Positions 1 to 11,110 are shown, counted from the stretch's first letter. The stretch: DNA of 26,149 bases from Larix sibirica (GCA_004151065.3 NWUY0300013323.1:1-26149); one strand, 5' to 3'. Translations and numbers: made by a program. Notes: a model not told the origin generated them from the sequence alone.

Positions 1-535
1 GTCGACCGGTTTTGTGATCTGGAATTTTTTTCGATTTTTGTTCGCTTCCGATCCGGTTCCAGTTCCAATTCCTGGGGTCAATCGATTCAATCATCGATCC
101 AGTTCTAATAACATTGCTTGAAGATGAGTACTACAATATTATGATGTTAGAAATGCAATCCATTGTAGATTAATGATTAATCAGTCAAGCATCAACCTTT
201 TAGCAGTTCCAAACTTACAAATCTTTAAACCATGTAATAAGAAGTAGACCATAAATTTATAGAATGCAATAGGCCATCCACCAACATGACTAAAGATTTC
301 TGTTTACAAAATAGGCTATCTGCATAAGTGTTGCGTTAACTGAATTCTGAAGACCAAAACAATAAACCAAGCGAAACTCCGTGAAAAATATAGCAATGAA
401 AAAAGAAAAACAATTACTGTATCTACTTTTCCTTCCTCTTGGCACCACCACAACCTCTGTGACCCCCACATGGTTGTGGCAGTGGAGTTGAAGGTCACTA
501 AAAAGATGAACCTATGCATGAAACTCTTGCTACAG
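1..535. other. Intergenic or intronic AT-rich sequence, no gene seen
   Basis: No reading frame here has recognisable coding character. The first six bases are a SalI site (GTCGAC), which may mark a cloning boundary. The first 100 bases contain a loose purine/pyrimidine repeat of the type GATCCGGTTCCAGTTCC. A short open frame on the minus strand near 316-519 lies beyond the stop of the hAT remnant and looks like non-coding read-through. Confidence 0.5.
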
Positions 536-2310
536 GAGTCCTCATTAAGGTGAACATGGTAGTGAATGGGGCTAGCATCTCACCATGATCTTCATCATTA
601 GAAAAAGCAGTCTCCAAGTGCTCCAAAACCAATGCCCCATACTCCAAATTATCCTCCTCTAGATAAGACTTATATGCTTCATTAATCTTTGTAATGCATA
701 TAAACCAAGCTCTTTCACTAGTTTACATTCAACTTGTTTCTCCCAACACTATGAATGAAGGCACTTATGTCACCAAATGTTGTAGTTGTGACACAAAACC
801 ACCATACATGATCCACCACTTGAGAGAAGACATTTTCTCTCTATCTCCACATACATGGACACAACCAACGACCTGGTCGCCACTAATATAATGGCTCAAT
901 ATTGTAATCTGGTATCACACTCCTCATCAGGGACCAATTTTAACACTTCTGCAAAATAAAAGTTCACAACTTGCGAAAAGTTAAAACACCTATTTCACGA
1001 GATCTTATAGTTGTGGACCAAAACCACCATACATTATCTACCACTCGAGAGAAGACATTCTCTCATGATCTCTACTTATATGGACACAACTAAAGCCATG
1101 GTTGCCACTGATTTAGTGGCTCAATCGTTGTCATATGGTATCACCTCACCAGGTACTAATTTGTCTAATGCTCATAACGTGAACCTTTAGAATCTTAGAT
1201 CCTAGTGTGAGTTTCTCTGCACCCCACAACCAAGCATTAGCGCTTGTAGCCATGATGGATGATATTTTTTGGAGTAAGCACACATGTCAAGGGATGTAGT
1301 GGAATCACAAGTTTTTCCCACCTTTTCTCCACCTCTATATGAATATGATTGTACAAGTTCACATCTCTAGGCTCAGCAATGTCCTTGCTATGGCCTAGCA
1401 TGGTGTCCATCCACTCATACACCTTCCTAGTGAATGATCAATTTAAATCTGCAAATCATATCATTTAATAAATTGGCTAGATAACTGCAAAACATACCTA
1501 ACCTATGACCAAAAATGAACATTAAGAACGGTTTCCTCCACTACATTAGCAACATCTCTATCATTACTCAAGTCATCCCATTCATTAATCATCACCATAC
1601 CAACAAAAGCCTATCTTACCTTCAATAGGTGCCTAAAGGTGACAAAATAGCTACCAAATCTTGTCTTCACAAACTCAAGTAGCTACAACTAAAAGTAAGT
1701 GTCGTAAATGAAGAGGACCTTTGTATGCCTAATGATGAACTTGATGACTTCCTTCCCTCTCTTGTACAAGCCATTAATTCGTCCCTACTCTTTACGCATA
1801 ACAATATCATGCATCAAAAGGTTCAATGTGTGAACCAAACACCCAAACCAAAAGATGCGAGGATGCACTTGCTCAATGATTATTACTACTTCCACACAAT
1901 GAGGTACAATATCAACAATTACTTGAATCACATTAAAGAGACCGATGTCATTAATGGTTTAGTAGGAACCCTGAAATGTTTTGAGAAGATGCTATAATTG
2001 ATGAGTACTACAAGAAACACCACACCAGTAGACGACACACCAAGAAACATTTAATAGACATAGATTTCACAAATTTGTCCAATCATCGGATACAATGCAT
2101 AGCCCACTATCTACCCACTCATTAATAAACTGTACCAAAGCTCTTTGGATATTGAATCTTTCCCTATCTAGTATCGCAATTCTAGTGCTCTAATACTAAA
2201 GGCACTTGTATCCTTCATGGGCGTTGTTGATGGATACAATCAGATCATGCCAATAAGGGGAGCAAAGAACACTAAATGGTACACCACATGCATATAGAAA
2301 CAGTACCACT
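536..2310 (-). pseudogene. Decayed hAT-superfamily transposase (DUF659 to C-terminal dimerisation region)
   Basis: hAT transposases cut and paste DNA elements with short terminal inverted repeats. Reading the minus strand from 2310 down, a broken frame shows the hallmarks in order. GVPFSVLCSPYWHD and INEWVDSGLCIVSDDWTN (about 2290-2080) match the DUF659 region. Near 1860 comes CLVHTLNLLMHDI, the conserved C-x-x-H-x-L-N-L hAT motif. Then VYEWMDTMLGHSKDI and RWEKLVIPLHPLTCVLTPK (about 1420-1270) match the conserved RW..L..PLH.LAY.L.P segment. WIMYGGF-type copies (about 1040 and 815), FIHSVGRNKLNV (about 755-720) and an acidic tail ending in a stop near 536 complete the dimerisation end. Numerous stops and frameshifts show it is dead. 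The N-terminal BED finger and terminal inverted repeats were not identified. The family call is from motif recognition, not alignment. Confidence 0.72.
779..1171. repeat. Imperfect tandem duplication, period about 225 bp
   Basis: TAGTTGTG...ACCACCATACAT at about 783 recurs at about 1008. Both copies continue through matching blocks (GAGAGAAGACATT, ATGGACACAAC, GGCTCAAT, GGTATCAC). The duplicated segment covers the WW..YG part of the hAT dimerisation region on the minus strand, so the remnant carries that domain twice. Confidence 0.7.
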
Positions 2311-2557
2311 TTTATTCTTCTAGTTCTACCCCATACCCCTTACATGTGAGATTCCACTAGCATTAGAAGATCCTGCGACCAAATCTAGATGAAGCATCAG
2401 ATTAACCTTTGTTTTATGCCATGCTTTCTTAGTGCATCTTCCTCTTACTTGATGTATTTTGCTCTATCTACTCTTTGATATCTTAATGCAAGTTGTGATT
2501 CCAATGGGCCCCTTATTATCATCACTCAAGAGTATCCCACAAAGATGCCTCATCACA

Positions 2558-2715
2558 TGGGTATATGAACCATGCTAGGCCATATTAAGGACATCATTGA
2601 GCCTAGAAATGTTAACTTGTATAATCATATACACATAAAGGTGGAAAACTGGTGGGAAAAGCTAATTGTTCCACTACATCCCTTAACATATGCGGATACT
2701 CCACAAAATAATACA
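2558..2715 (+). pseudogene. Inverted scrap of the same hAT transposase family
   Basis: The plus-strand frame from about 2572 reads MLGHIKDIIEPRNVNLYNHI and then WWEKLIVPLHPLTY. This is the same protein segment that the minus strand encodes at 1405-1270. The two DNA segments are inverted repeats of each other over about 150 bp with clear but imperfect identity. The match ends on both sides within the hAT region, so this is a truncated second copy or an inverted duplication rather than a complete element. The spacing between the arms is about 1.2 kb. The frame is open only over this scrap, and nothing further downstream resembles hAT. Confidence 0.65.
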
Positions 2716-4346
2716 CTTCCACTTCATCCCCTTCCAAAACTTTCTCATGTTCATAAAATGTGTCGCTCTGACAACTATCCTCCCCCTCACACCTATCATG
2801 TCCTCTTCTCCCCCTCATGCCTACCCTCTTCACCCAATATAAATGTTCAATTCTAGCCAAAAATTAAACCCAAGTTACTTGAAACATTTTGTTGTAAAAT
2901 GCAATGTATCAATAATTGTCAATCCCAAAGTATTTTTCAAGTCATTATTGGAAAATAAACACATAAAAAGCAAAGACAAATGCAAAATAAAAAAGAGATT
3001 GTGGGTGATCATATGAAGTTGAACACCACCAGCAAACACAGACTTCTCACAAAAGCATATTGCATTCTATGGAGAAAATATCAAAAAAGATGGTGAGGTA
3101 TAAACAAAAAATGAAAAACCCTTAAAGCGCTAGGGTTTTAAGCAGTGTTACACCAAAACACGTTACCAAGGTCCAAAAATGTGATTCCACGACCCCGCGA
3201 GTTTCCGAGATGGGGAAAAGTGAGTGGAAACATTTCCCTCACGTACCCAAATTTGGAAACGCTCGAAAACACAACCAAGGGATGTTTCCTCAAAATCGGG
3301 AAATATTTCTCAAGTTTCCTCCTCCCAAAATCCAAAACTAAAGTGGTTGATATTTTAATTGATTTTGGTCTTTATGAGGCTTGCAGTTAACCCTAGAAAT
3401 CTTTTATAGAATTTACCCACCAATGTCCATAGCCCTCAACTTCCATAATCCAATTTGGCATTTTCCCAATGCATTGTCTTGAGCAACGAGGCTCATTTTG
3501 TCATTTGACATGATGTACTTTCTATTTTAGTTTGTCTTTTCTTTTGGTCTTGATATATCAAACTTGACTATTTAACTTTTAACTTTTACGTCCCGAGACA
3601 TTTAAAAATATGAATTATGATGTATAAGATTGGGATTTCACAATTTTAAGTTTTATTTCACTATACAAAGTTTAATACGGTTGTATTTTCAATTTTGTTT
3701 TTAATATTAATCAATTCTAATTTTAATTTATAACTTACGTATGGTTGTAAGTTGTAACCTATATTTCGTTTTAGATTTAATTTAGTTAGATAATTTATCA
3801 TTTATGAATGAATTGTGATTTATGATGTTGGTGGTTTAGTGTTTAAATGATAACAAGCACAATACATGATGTTATTGTTACTATTAATCTTAAGAATCTT
3901 AAATTATAAAACATTAAAATTTCAATGATATATTTTTTGTAGTATTCCTGGTGGGTTCCCCTATGTTGAAGACCCGAAGTATCCTTCGACGTTTCCTAAA
4001 TAATTTGGGGGGTACTTCTGCATATTCATGCATCCCAAAAACTTGGGGGAATAATTGGTTTTAACTTTGAAGTGAATACAACATGGAGAAAGAACTAGTA
4101 TTGATGCTATTCACTCACTATAGTTTATTCAAACAAGAATTAGGTTCGCAAAGCAAAAGCCAACCTTGTCCTGAATAGACTAAAGCAACATTAAATGTAT
4201 GAGCGGATAAGGGGTTGAGTTCAACCTAAAGTTTCTTATCTAATAGAGAGAAGATAAGATAATTTAATTGATGTCCAAAAAATGACCACAAATGAGTCAA
4301 TGGTACAGCTAAATACATTGGTCAGAGCACTGAAGCGATGCTTGGA
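2716..4346. other. AT-rich sequence without a recognisable gene
   Basis: There are open frames of about 80 codons on both strands around 3138-3390, but they overlap each other, lack recognisable motifs and look incidental. From 3400 to 3950 the sequence is strongly AT-rich with long T and A stretches. No terminal repeats or target duplications were found that would define an element. Confidence 0.5.
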
Positions 4347-4448
4347 AAATCATGATATACAAAAACCTAGCCTATGTTGAGAAAGATCAAAAGTCTAAGA
4401 GCTTTTATTCTTTCTCAACATAGGCTAGATTTTTGTATATCACAATTT
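4347..4448. repeat. Long near-perfect inverted repeat (hairpin), 40-bp arms, 22-nt loop
   Basis: The left arm (4347-4386) and right arm (4409-4448) are reverse complements over 40 positions with three mismatches. The inner 33 positions (4354-4386 against 4409-4441) have a single mismatch. The loop is 4387-4408. The arms include CCTAGCCTATGTTGAGAAAG and its complement. The structure overlaps the 3' end of the 243-codon minus-strand frame. Such a hairpin could be a foldback transposon remnant, a replication-repair palindrome or a small-RNA precursor. The sequence alone does not decide. Confidence 0.85.
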
Positions 4449-5146
4449 CCATCCGAGAAGAGCTTTTGTTCTGGCCAGAGAGGAGAGATGATAGTGAAGA
4501 GCTTGTTATGCCTGTCCATGAGCTCCAACTTAAAGCGCAAATCCTCCATATTTCGACAATTATCAAAAATCATGTCACAAAGAGCTTGAACCACCATATA
4601 ATTCTCCCCAAAATCTATCAAGGGATGGCCACCAGAAGAAACAAAGAGAGGCAAAGGAAGGTTCGTCCCAGAATGAGGCTTGCACTCTGGAGGCGAGAGG
4701 AGAGGCAAGCTATCTCTGAAGCCCAATGTGCTATCGCAATCATTAAACCATTCAACGAAATAGCCCCAATTAGCAGAAGTTGACTCCAAATCCTGAGATG
4801 CAGCAACATCTCCACCATCCGCCATGACCGCATAAGTTGCCTCCATATCCAAAGAGGCAACAACGTCTCCACCATCCACCATAACCACAAAAGAGTGTTG
4901 AACACTATAAATTGCTAAGATAGTGAGAGAATCAGGTGCACGCAAAGCACGAGCACGTCCCCCACTACCACAGTGCGGACGACCACGGAGCCTGAACCTG
5001 GGCATACTACAAGACCAAACCAATCTGAAACCAACACCCTGAGTAGCCAAAACTGTAGAGAGAGCCCATAGTGAAAGCAAAATGAGCTCGGGGGGGCATC
5101 CAGAATGGTTATAAACGTCGAGTTGCTTGAACCATAAGTGCACCAT
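4415..5146 (-). CDS. Unassigned 243-codon open reading frame
   Basis: I do not recognise this frame. It starts with a true ATG (5146-5144) and runs 243 codons without a stop, which is unusual in this stop-rich window. The C-terminal half looks protein-like: a 19-residue in-frame tandem repeat (VMVDGGDVVASLDMEATYA, then VMADGGDVAASQDLESTSA), then a mixed segment with ENYMVVQALCDMIFDNCRNM and a charged stretch LRFKLELMDRHNKL. The N-terminal 85 residues, rich in Arg, Gly, Ser and Leu, look less convincing. An overlapping frame on the same strand (about 5169-4915) competes there. There is no signal peptide or clear membrane segment. The last residues fall inside the hairpin's right arm. It could be a fragment of a plant gene or of a transposon, or a chance frame. 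Confidence 0.3.
   Translation of the reverse strand: MVHLWFKQLDVYNHSGCPPELILLSLWALSTVLATQGVGFRLVWSCSMPRFRLRGRPHCGSGGRARALRAPDSLTILAIYSVQHSFVVMVDGGDVVASLDMEATYAVMADGGDVAASQDLESTSANWGYFVEWFNDCDSTLGFRDSLPLLSPPECKPHSGTNLPLPLFVSSGGHPLIDFGENYMVVQALCDMIFDNCRNMEDLRFKLELMDRHNKLFTIISPLWPEQKLFSDGNCDIQKSSLC
4772..4885 (-). repeat. 57-bp tandem repeat, two copies, in frame (19 codons each)
   Basis: Units 4829-4885 and 4772-4828 lie inside the 243-codon frame. Thirteen of the 19 encoded residues are identical, including DGGDV and the spaced AS.D.E.T residues. The period is an exact multiple of three, so the frame is kept across both units. Confidence 0.8.
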
Positions 5147-5169
5147 CGATCATCTGCTGTGAAATCCAA

Positions 5170-7134
5170 TTAGCATTACGGATAGTCATGTCTGTCGAGT
5201 GCAGAGTTAACTGCATCTACCAAGGATCAGCACGGAGGAGAGTGAGAAAAAGCAACAACATTCTTCAAATACAGCTAAACCGACGAGGTCGTAGGGTGGC
5301 ATTAAGTCTCACATGAGGGCAAGGAATAACTGAGAGAATATGCCCCCACCTAGCCCACCTTACCGCCCACCACGTAGCCATTTTCATGAACCTTATGTCA
5401 CCCCATCCAAGGTTGGTTCCTCTATCTATTGGAATCACTAGAAAGAAATCTATAATTGATCAAACTAGGATTGGGTCTAGACAAGGATAAAAGGGTGAAA
5501 TTAGCAATATCTGAATCCAAAGGCTCCCTTCATGTAAAAGGCCAAGCATCTTTTGTAGTGTCCCAATTTGGACCCTTTGGAATGATCTAAGCTTAATTGT
5601 GTATGTTTAAACTTTAAAGGTTTCCATAGATACTTTAATTTTTGTTCCTTATTCACACCATGAGGTAGACATGCCATGGTGAATTTTAATTACTTGTACA
5701 CAATGACATTTAAAATTAATGAAATATCCAAGATTGACTAACTAAGAATGAGCACCTGAAGGAGATATGATACCACGAGAGGGGAAATTTTATGGGGACT
5801 AAGGGAATGTTTATATGCCTAACCAGCTATGTCTCTTATGCCTACATTTCCTACCGACCTTGTCAGTACATTAACCTTCACTGTATTATAATGTTGATAT
5901 TGAGCCTAACCTATAGTGTAACTGAAGATATGAAAGTAGATCTAACCATCTCCTAGATTTAGGTAACCACCTCCTACATCATTGCATCTTGTCCCCTACA
6001 TTCTTGGTACTAGGGAATGTTGGATACTTGGATTAGGACTCTTTCTTGCAATCATTGCCAAAAAGAAGAAAACTCGAATAGGAAAAGAGAGTTGTTTTTT
6101 TAGAAGCCTAGGGAAGAGAAATAAAGTTTTATCTTGGAACATAGAGCTACCACACTATGGAACTGAATATCCCGTGAAAGAAAGCCATTAGAACCTTGTG
6201 AAGAATAGTAGAAGGGACAAAATCATAGAGAAGATGAAGAAAGGGATAATGTGTAGCAATAGAGGCCAAGTTGATTAGAGAGTCATCCTTACAATCCCGA
6301 GAGAGAGTTGATCATAAAATTATCCAAGAACCAAGATAAATGTTGCTAGATTTAAATCTAAAAGTGGACAATAGTTTGGATTCTCTATGCACACAATGAA
6401 GAGCATTGGAGGAAAGAGAACTTGAACTGTTAAGTAGAGAAGGGAGTTCCTTCCTTGTGTTGTGTGGGGCAGGTATTGTGAGTGCCAATGTTGGTCTAAC
6501 TAAAGATTGATAAAAAATACACAATAGTGGGTTGCTTGGTTGATCCTTTATGCTTTTGGGATGGCAAGAATGACTTAAGAGAGTATTGAATTCATCTTCT
6601 TCACCCTAGTGGTCTCAGAACCAAACTAGGGGGTGGCATCCACGAAGGATTGCCTATGGTTGGGTGAAAAATTGCTCACAGTCAATCAATTGCTTGGAGC
6701 TCAATTTTTGAAAATTACTTAGTGTTTTTCTTCTTTTCTTTGCTTATGAATTTATTCAATTTTTTTACGAAGGATATATTTGTATTACTTATTATGAGAA
6801 CATGCCATGAAAATCCTGCAAATGTTAGTGGGTGAATTGGTTGTAGTTGCAATCAATTAGTTTGTCGTGTGGAAAGACAATGGAAATTCCCACATGCCAA
6901 GTGTTTTACAAAAGGAATGAATGAAAGAATGATTCCTCTACCCCTTCTAAGATTGATAATTTGAAAGATAGGATCCCCAAGCAACCACCTATTGAGTTGT
7001 TAAGAGGTTTCCTCTCGTAAATTCAAATTCTAGAATCTTTTTCTTGTAGGTTCACATTACCTTCTGAGGTGGTTTCTAAGTGAATGAGCAAAATTTTGGT
7101 ATGCACTCCCTTGAATGATTTGGGAAGTATTTTT
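5170..7134. other. Sequence without a recognisable gene
   Basis: A locally GC-rich patch at about 5340-5390 (CCCCCACCTAGCCCACC, then CCGCCCACCACGTAGCC) stands out from the AT-rich surroundings. It lies upstream of the 243-codon minus-strand frame. Short open frames at 5982-6191 (plus) and 6312-6524 (minus) have no recognisable motif. Nothing else is supportable. Confidence 0.45.
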
Positions 7135-7894
7135 GTTGTAAGTTCCTTGCATTATCTAGCCCGCATATAGTGGTTTGATTTAGAAGACCTCGTGTATCTT
7201 CCACAATCAAAAATTCCGAGCTTCTAAGTATTGGGTCCTTTTTCGTTGTGCTTTGTAATAGAATTATTTGGATCGCTTAAACTCAATATTGTTTTATGAA
7301 ATTTGTATGTAAGGTAGAGGAGTGTCCTCTACAACATATAAGAATTTCAAACCTTCACTCCAAATATTGATTATGTGCAAGTTAAAATACCAAACTCCAA
7401 TAGAAAAATTATGTGAGCAATCTCTAAACAATGTGTAGCTTGGGCATCATACTTGAACTCATTGGATTTTTATGAAATCTGTGATGAGTTGTTAGAGGAA
7501 TGTGTCCTCTGTGATGAGTTGTAAGTTCCTTGCATTATCTAGCCCGCATATAGTGGTTTGATTTAGAAGACCTCGTGTATCTTCCACAATCAAAAATTCT
7601 GAGCTTCTAAGTATTGGGTCCTTTTTTGTTGTGCTTTGTAATAGAATTATTTGGACCCCTTAAACTCAATATTGTTTTATGAAATTTGTATGTAAGGTAG
7701 AGGAGTGTCCTCTACAACATATAAGAATTCCAAACCTTCACTCCAAATATTGATTATGTGCAAGTTAAAATACCAAACTCCTAATAGAAAAATTATGTGA
7801 GCAATCTCTAAACAATGTGTAGCTTGGGCATGATACTTGAACTCTTTGGATTTTTACGAAATCTGTGATGAGTTGATAGAGGAATGTGTCCTCT
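7135..7894. repeat. 383-bp tandem duplication, two copies
   Basis: Copy 1 is 7135-7517 and copy 2 is 7518-7894 and slightly beyond. Both begin GTTGTAAGTTCCTTGCATTA and match almost throughout, with only about ten scattered substitutions and a one-base indel by eye. The junction contains GTGATGAGTTG, which also occurs just inside the unit end, so unequal exchange at a short homology could explain the duplication. A weaker sub-unit (GTCCTCTACA..CATA...AATTTCAAACCTT) recurs again near 7886 and 8040. Confidence 0.9.
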
Positions 7895-8900
7895 ACAGCA
7901 TATCCAAATTTCAAACCTTAATGCCAAAAGATGAGTGCACGCTAACCAAAATACTAGTCCATTGTGTGACAATTTTGGACACCTATGCAGCATTAGCTTT
8001 TGCTTAAAAATGGTGAGCATGTAGAAATATGTATTTGACATATGGTCCAAATTTCAAATCTTGATTCCAAGATATGAGTGCACACTGCACACTAATCAAA
8101 ACACTAGTCCTCTATTTGCACAAGAATTTCTCTACACATTGGTTTTGGGTATGGAGCCAAGGTCTAAATTTAATATATTCTTCTAACGAATTAATAAGGT
8201 GATTACATCCATGACCTTACATACATTAACCCTAAACCCTAGAACTATCCCCCTTGAAAAATAACAAGACCTACATCCAAGACATTCTACGTAGTTGATG
8301 AACCAAGATAATTAATGAACTATTGAAATAGAGATAGTATGTGATACAAATGCATATGTTTATGATGAAATGGTTACGCCATTTATGCTTGATTGTCATA
8401 ATCGTGCAAATGTATGATGGGGCACATTGTTAGTCCATGCCAACTAAAAATTCCACATAGCATCAAGCTCATGCCAAAAGGGAAACCAATCCAAATATTG
8501 TTTCGAACTTTTAAAGGGAGAGACCGCAAACCTTGCATGAATAATGGCTCGAAATATAGTCTTTTTGCATCTAATGATGCAGCAAAGCATGAGAACTTAA
8601 ACTCTCTCTATCATGGCAAAGTTTAGCTCCAACAAACTAAGTCCCTAGACCTCCAAACCATTAAGAACTATGTCTAACAAGGTTGTCCATGGGGTCCATC
8701 TTGCACTAAATATCGTAAAAATGGTCTGGAAACAATGATGCTCAAGAAGAGAGAGGCAAACATATCTCTTGTTGATCCAAGGTTGGAGAGATTTCCTCGA
8801 TCCAAATATGAGCCCTAAAAACTAAACACCCAAGTAACTGCAAGTAGTGGTGATCCCAATCTCCACACCCCGAAAATAAAAATAGTACTCTAGTACCTGA
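7895..8900. other. AT-rich sequence, degenerate copies of the upstream repeat, no gene seen
   Basis: Degenerate sub-units related to the 383-bp duplication continue to about 8120 (AATTTCAAA.CTT.A..CCAA.ATATGAGTGCAC). A two-unit telomere-type motif (AACCCTAAACCCTAG) occurs at about 8228-8242 and is probably coincidental. An open frame of 70 codons at 8414-8626 (plus) has no recognisable feature. Confidence 0.45.
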
Positions 8901-9071
8901 GGTATTTTCATTAATACATGGGCGTTTTCTACTAAGGCCTACACGTTTTTATTGATGCTTTAACATTTTATTAAGGCCTGGATGTTTTTATTGATGCCTA
9001 GGGAAATTCCATCGATGCCTAGACATTGTTATTGATGTCTGAAGCGTTTTCATTGATGCATGGACATTTTT
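8901..9071. repeat. Degenerate minisatellite, units of about 19-22 bp
   Basis: About eight or nine variants of the consensus CATTTTTATTGATGCCTGGA follow each other head to tail. Examples are CGTTTTTATTGATGCTTTAA, TGTTTTTATTGATGCCTAGG and CGTTTTCATTGATGCATGGA. Unit length and sequence vary, so the array is old. A separate two-copy repeat (AGCCATACAACTTC / AGCCATACGACTTC) follows at about 9087-9185. Confidence 0.75.
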
Positions 9072-9185
9072 CTCCATTGTCAAGAGCCATACAACTTCTC
9101 ATTGTTGAGTGGTGGGTTGATTGCTAAGTATTTCCATCAGTTGTGCGATTTTCTCCACCAAAAGCCATACGACTTCATTGTTGTG

Positions 9186-10299
9186 CAATGAATTGCTTCC
9201 CAAGAGATTGATGACTTTTAATCCATACAAAAGCAATACTCTCCAAGACTGAGCTTCCTCCATTCATCTAAGGTTGCTTGCTAGTTGATTGGGCATGGGC
9301 ATATTCATTGGACTACAAATTGAATAGGCTTGACTTGGGCCATACACCTTACCTTGGACTTGTCTTTTCCTATGACCTCATGTAACCAATTCAAATGGAT
9401 TAGTTATTTGCCATTACATTTGGATTTTTTAAGATAACAGCCATGTCATATGTTGCATTACTTGGCCATTTCACATTTGGGTTTCATTAACTACCAGCTC
9501 ATATATGGTTAATTAATTGTGTTGAAAACTAATTGAAAGCCTATGTTCAAGCTAGTGGTACCTTTTCTAAAGGCACATTAAGGTAAGTTTTGTTTTGCAC
9601 TACAATGGGTTTTCTATCCTATAAGAGAAATGCATGGAGGAGAGCGATGTAGTGGGAGGTGTGAATGATCGCATCAATACTAGCAACGTTGGCGACTAGT
9701 TAGCCACCTTCTTATTTGTATACTACTAATCCTAGGGAAGCACATATCAATAAAGGTATTTGGTCCAATGATAAAACCAAGCATCCATGTAGGTATCCAT
9801 ATCCACATGTTACGCATTCGAGCAATTGGCTTGAAACCCTTAAAGAGTTTTTGCACAAATAGTTTCAAAGGGTGTGTCGTTAATTGGCTCTTGAGAACGA
9901 AGCATTCCAAATGTGAACAAACTCAAGCTTGGAGCAAAGAAACATAGCAAATCCTTGTTAGCTTGCTTGGTGTGAACCACAAAGAAAATAAGTACTAATT
10001 ATTAGTTGAGTAGTAGTTGGTTGTTGTGTGCAAGCTACAACGAGGCTGGAGGCCTTGCAACCAAAACAAGAGAACAAAGATCTTTGTATAGGACTAAGGA
10101 CAGAGACCAAGAATTGAATTCCGTAAAGTAACTGTGTTTGTGAAACAGATAAGCCATAAGCCTACTATTTACAAATCAAACAATGCACCAAAAGGTTTTA
10201 GGAGAATGACACCAGGTTGCACACACTCGCATCTCCTCTAAGAGAAGAGATGTTTCTTGCAAAACAAAAGACCATGATAGGAAGTGTTGGGGATGGGAT
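9186..10299. other. Sequence without a recognisable gene
   Basis: A minus-strand open frame at 9680-9910 (76 codons) and one at 10198-10446 were examined. Neither has a motif I can assign with confidence, although the latter borders the LINE endonuclease remnant. No repeat, promoter or element boundary is evident. Confidence 0.4.
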
Positions 10300-11110
10300 T
10301 GGCAGTGGAATTATGGAGGAGAGCATGATGAAATTATCTACGTTGGGTTTGAAATCATCATCATACCATTGATTCCTAGGGTTGGATTTGTGGCACATTG
10401 TGTGAGGGAGGACTAGTAACATGAGGGTAGGAGCTGAGGGTCGCATCCCAAATGGAAGGTGATAAATGAATGTACTAGGAGGAGGTTAACTTGGGGGATA
10501 AGAAACTAGAGAGGGCAAGAAGCAGATGTTGGAAGCAAGAGACAAAGGCATCCAATATCTTCGTCATTGAACAATAATTTAGTGCAAGAGGGACTAGGGG
10601 GAGGCAAGGGGAGGGGAGTAGGGTTGTAGCTTGCTCTAAGGGAGAAGGATAAGAGAGAGTGGTCAACTAATCTATGATTCTACACTAGCCACCCCACTGT
10701 AAGGAAAACACGTGAATCTACTAGAATCTAAGAAGCAAGGGAATCCATTCAAGACCAGTGGCTCGTGAGACTCGCCAAGGAGCAAAAGGTGCCTATCATA
10801 GGCAATATATAAAGGGTCCCAAGGCATCATTCAAGAACCTATGGGGGTCCAATGAATCTAGGTCAATGTCGTGCAAGAAAAAGGCATCCTTGAACCTATC
10901 ATAAAGTAGGATCTGATGAGCTCTAGTGTAGACATTGAAGTCCCCGACAAGAATAATATCCCCTCAATCTTTGTATATAAATCCTAGTAAGAATCTATGT
11001 CCAAATCTCTATGGAGAGAAAAGCATGACAATGTAGGAGGGGAGTAACAAGCCACAATGGGAGAGGTCGCCAACCCTATCCCCTTTAGTGAAATCATTTT
11101 CGACTAGAGA
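10300..11110 (-). pseudogene. Fragment of a LINE ORF2, endonuclease domain
   Basis: The minus strand from about 11110 contains broken frames typical of the apurinic-like endonuclease of plant LINEs. A segment SPIVACYSPPTLSCFSLHRD (about 11060-11000) leads into the core motif ILVGDFNV at about 10955-10930. The next segment is AHQILLYDRFKDAF. Further on, VDHSLLSFSL (about 10665-10635) resembles the conserved [S/A]DH.xLSFSL end of this domain, and NQWYDDD lies at about 10380-10360. Stops and frameshifts separate all of these. No matching reverse transcriptase follows on this strand, so the piece is an isolated, non-functional scrap. The family differs from the intact-looking LINE at 15773-23073. 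The GDFN motif is the strongest evidence; the outer limits are approximate. Confidence 0.55.

Noticed and set aside
1-6. GTCGAC (SalI) at the extreme left end
   Set aside because: It may mark a cloning site, but a single six-base site proves nothing about the biology.
1725-1997. 90-codon plus-strand open frame
   Set aside because: It runs antisense through the hAT transposase remnant, whose conserved motifs are on the minus strand.
3138-3390. Overlapping open frames on both strands of about 65-81 codons
   Set aside because: No motif recognised, mutual shadows, and no flanking element structure.
4433-4905. Overlapping frames on both strands within the 243-codon frame
   Set aside because: They are shadows of the same DNA; only the minus-strand 243-codon frame has an in-frame repeat and protein-like composition.
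8228-8242. Telomere-type AACCCTAAACCCTAG
   Set aside because: Only two units; similar AAACCCTA words occur by chance elsewhere in the window (for example about 24760-25020).
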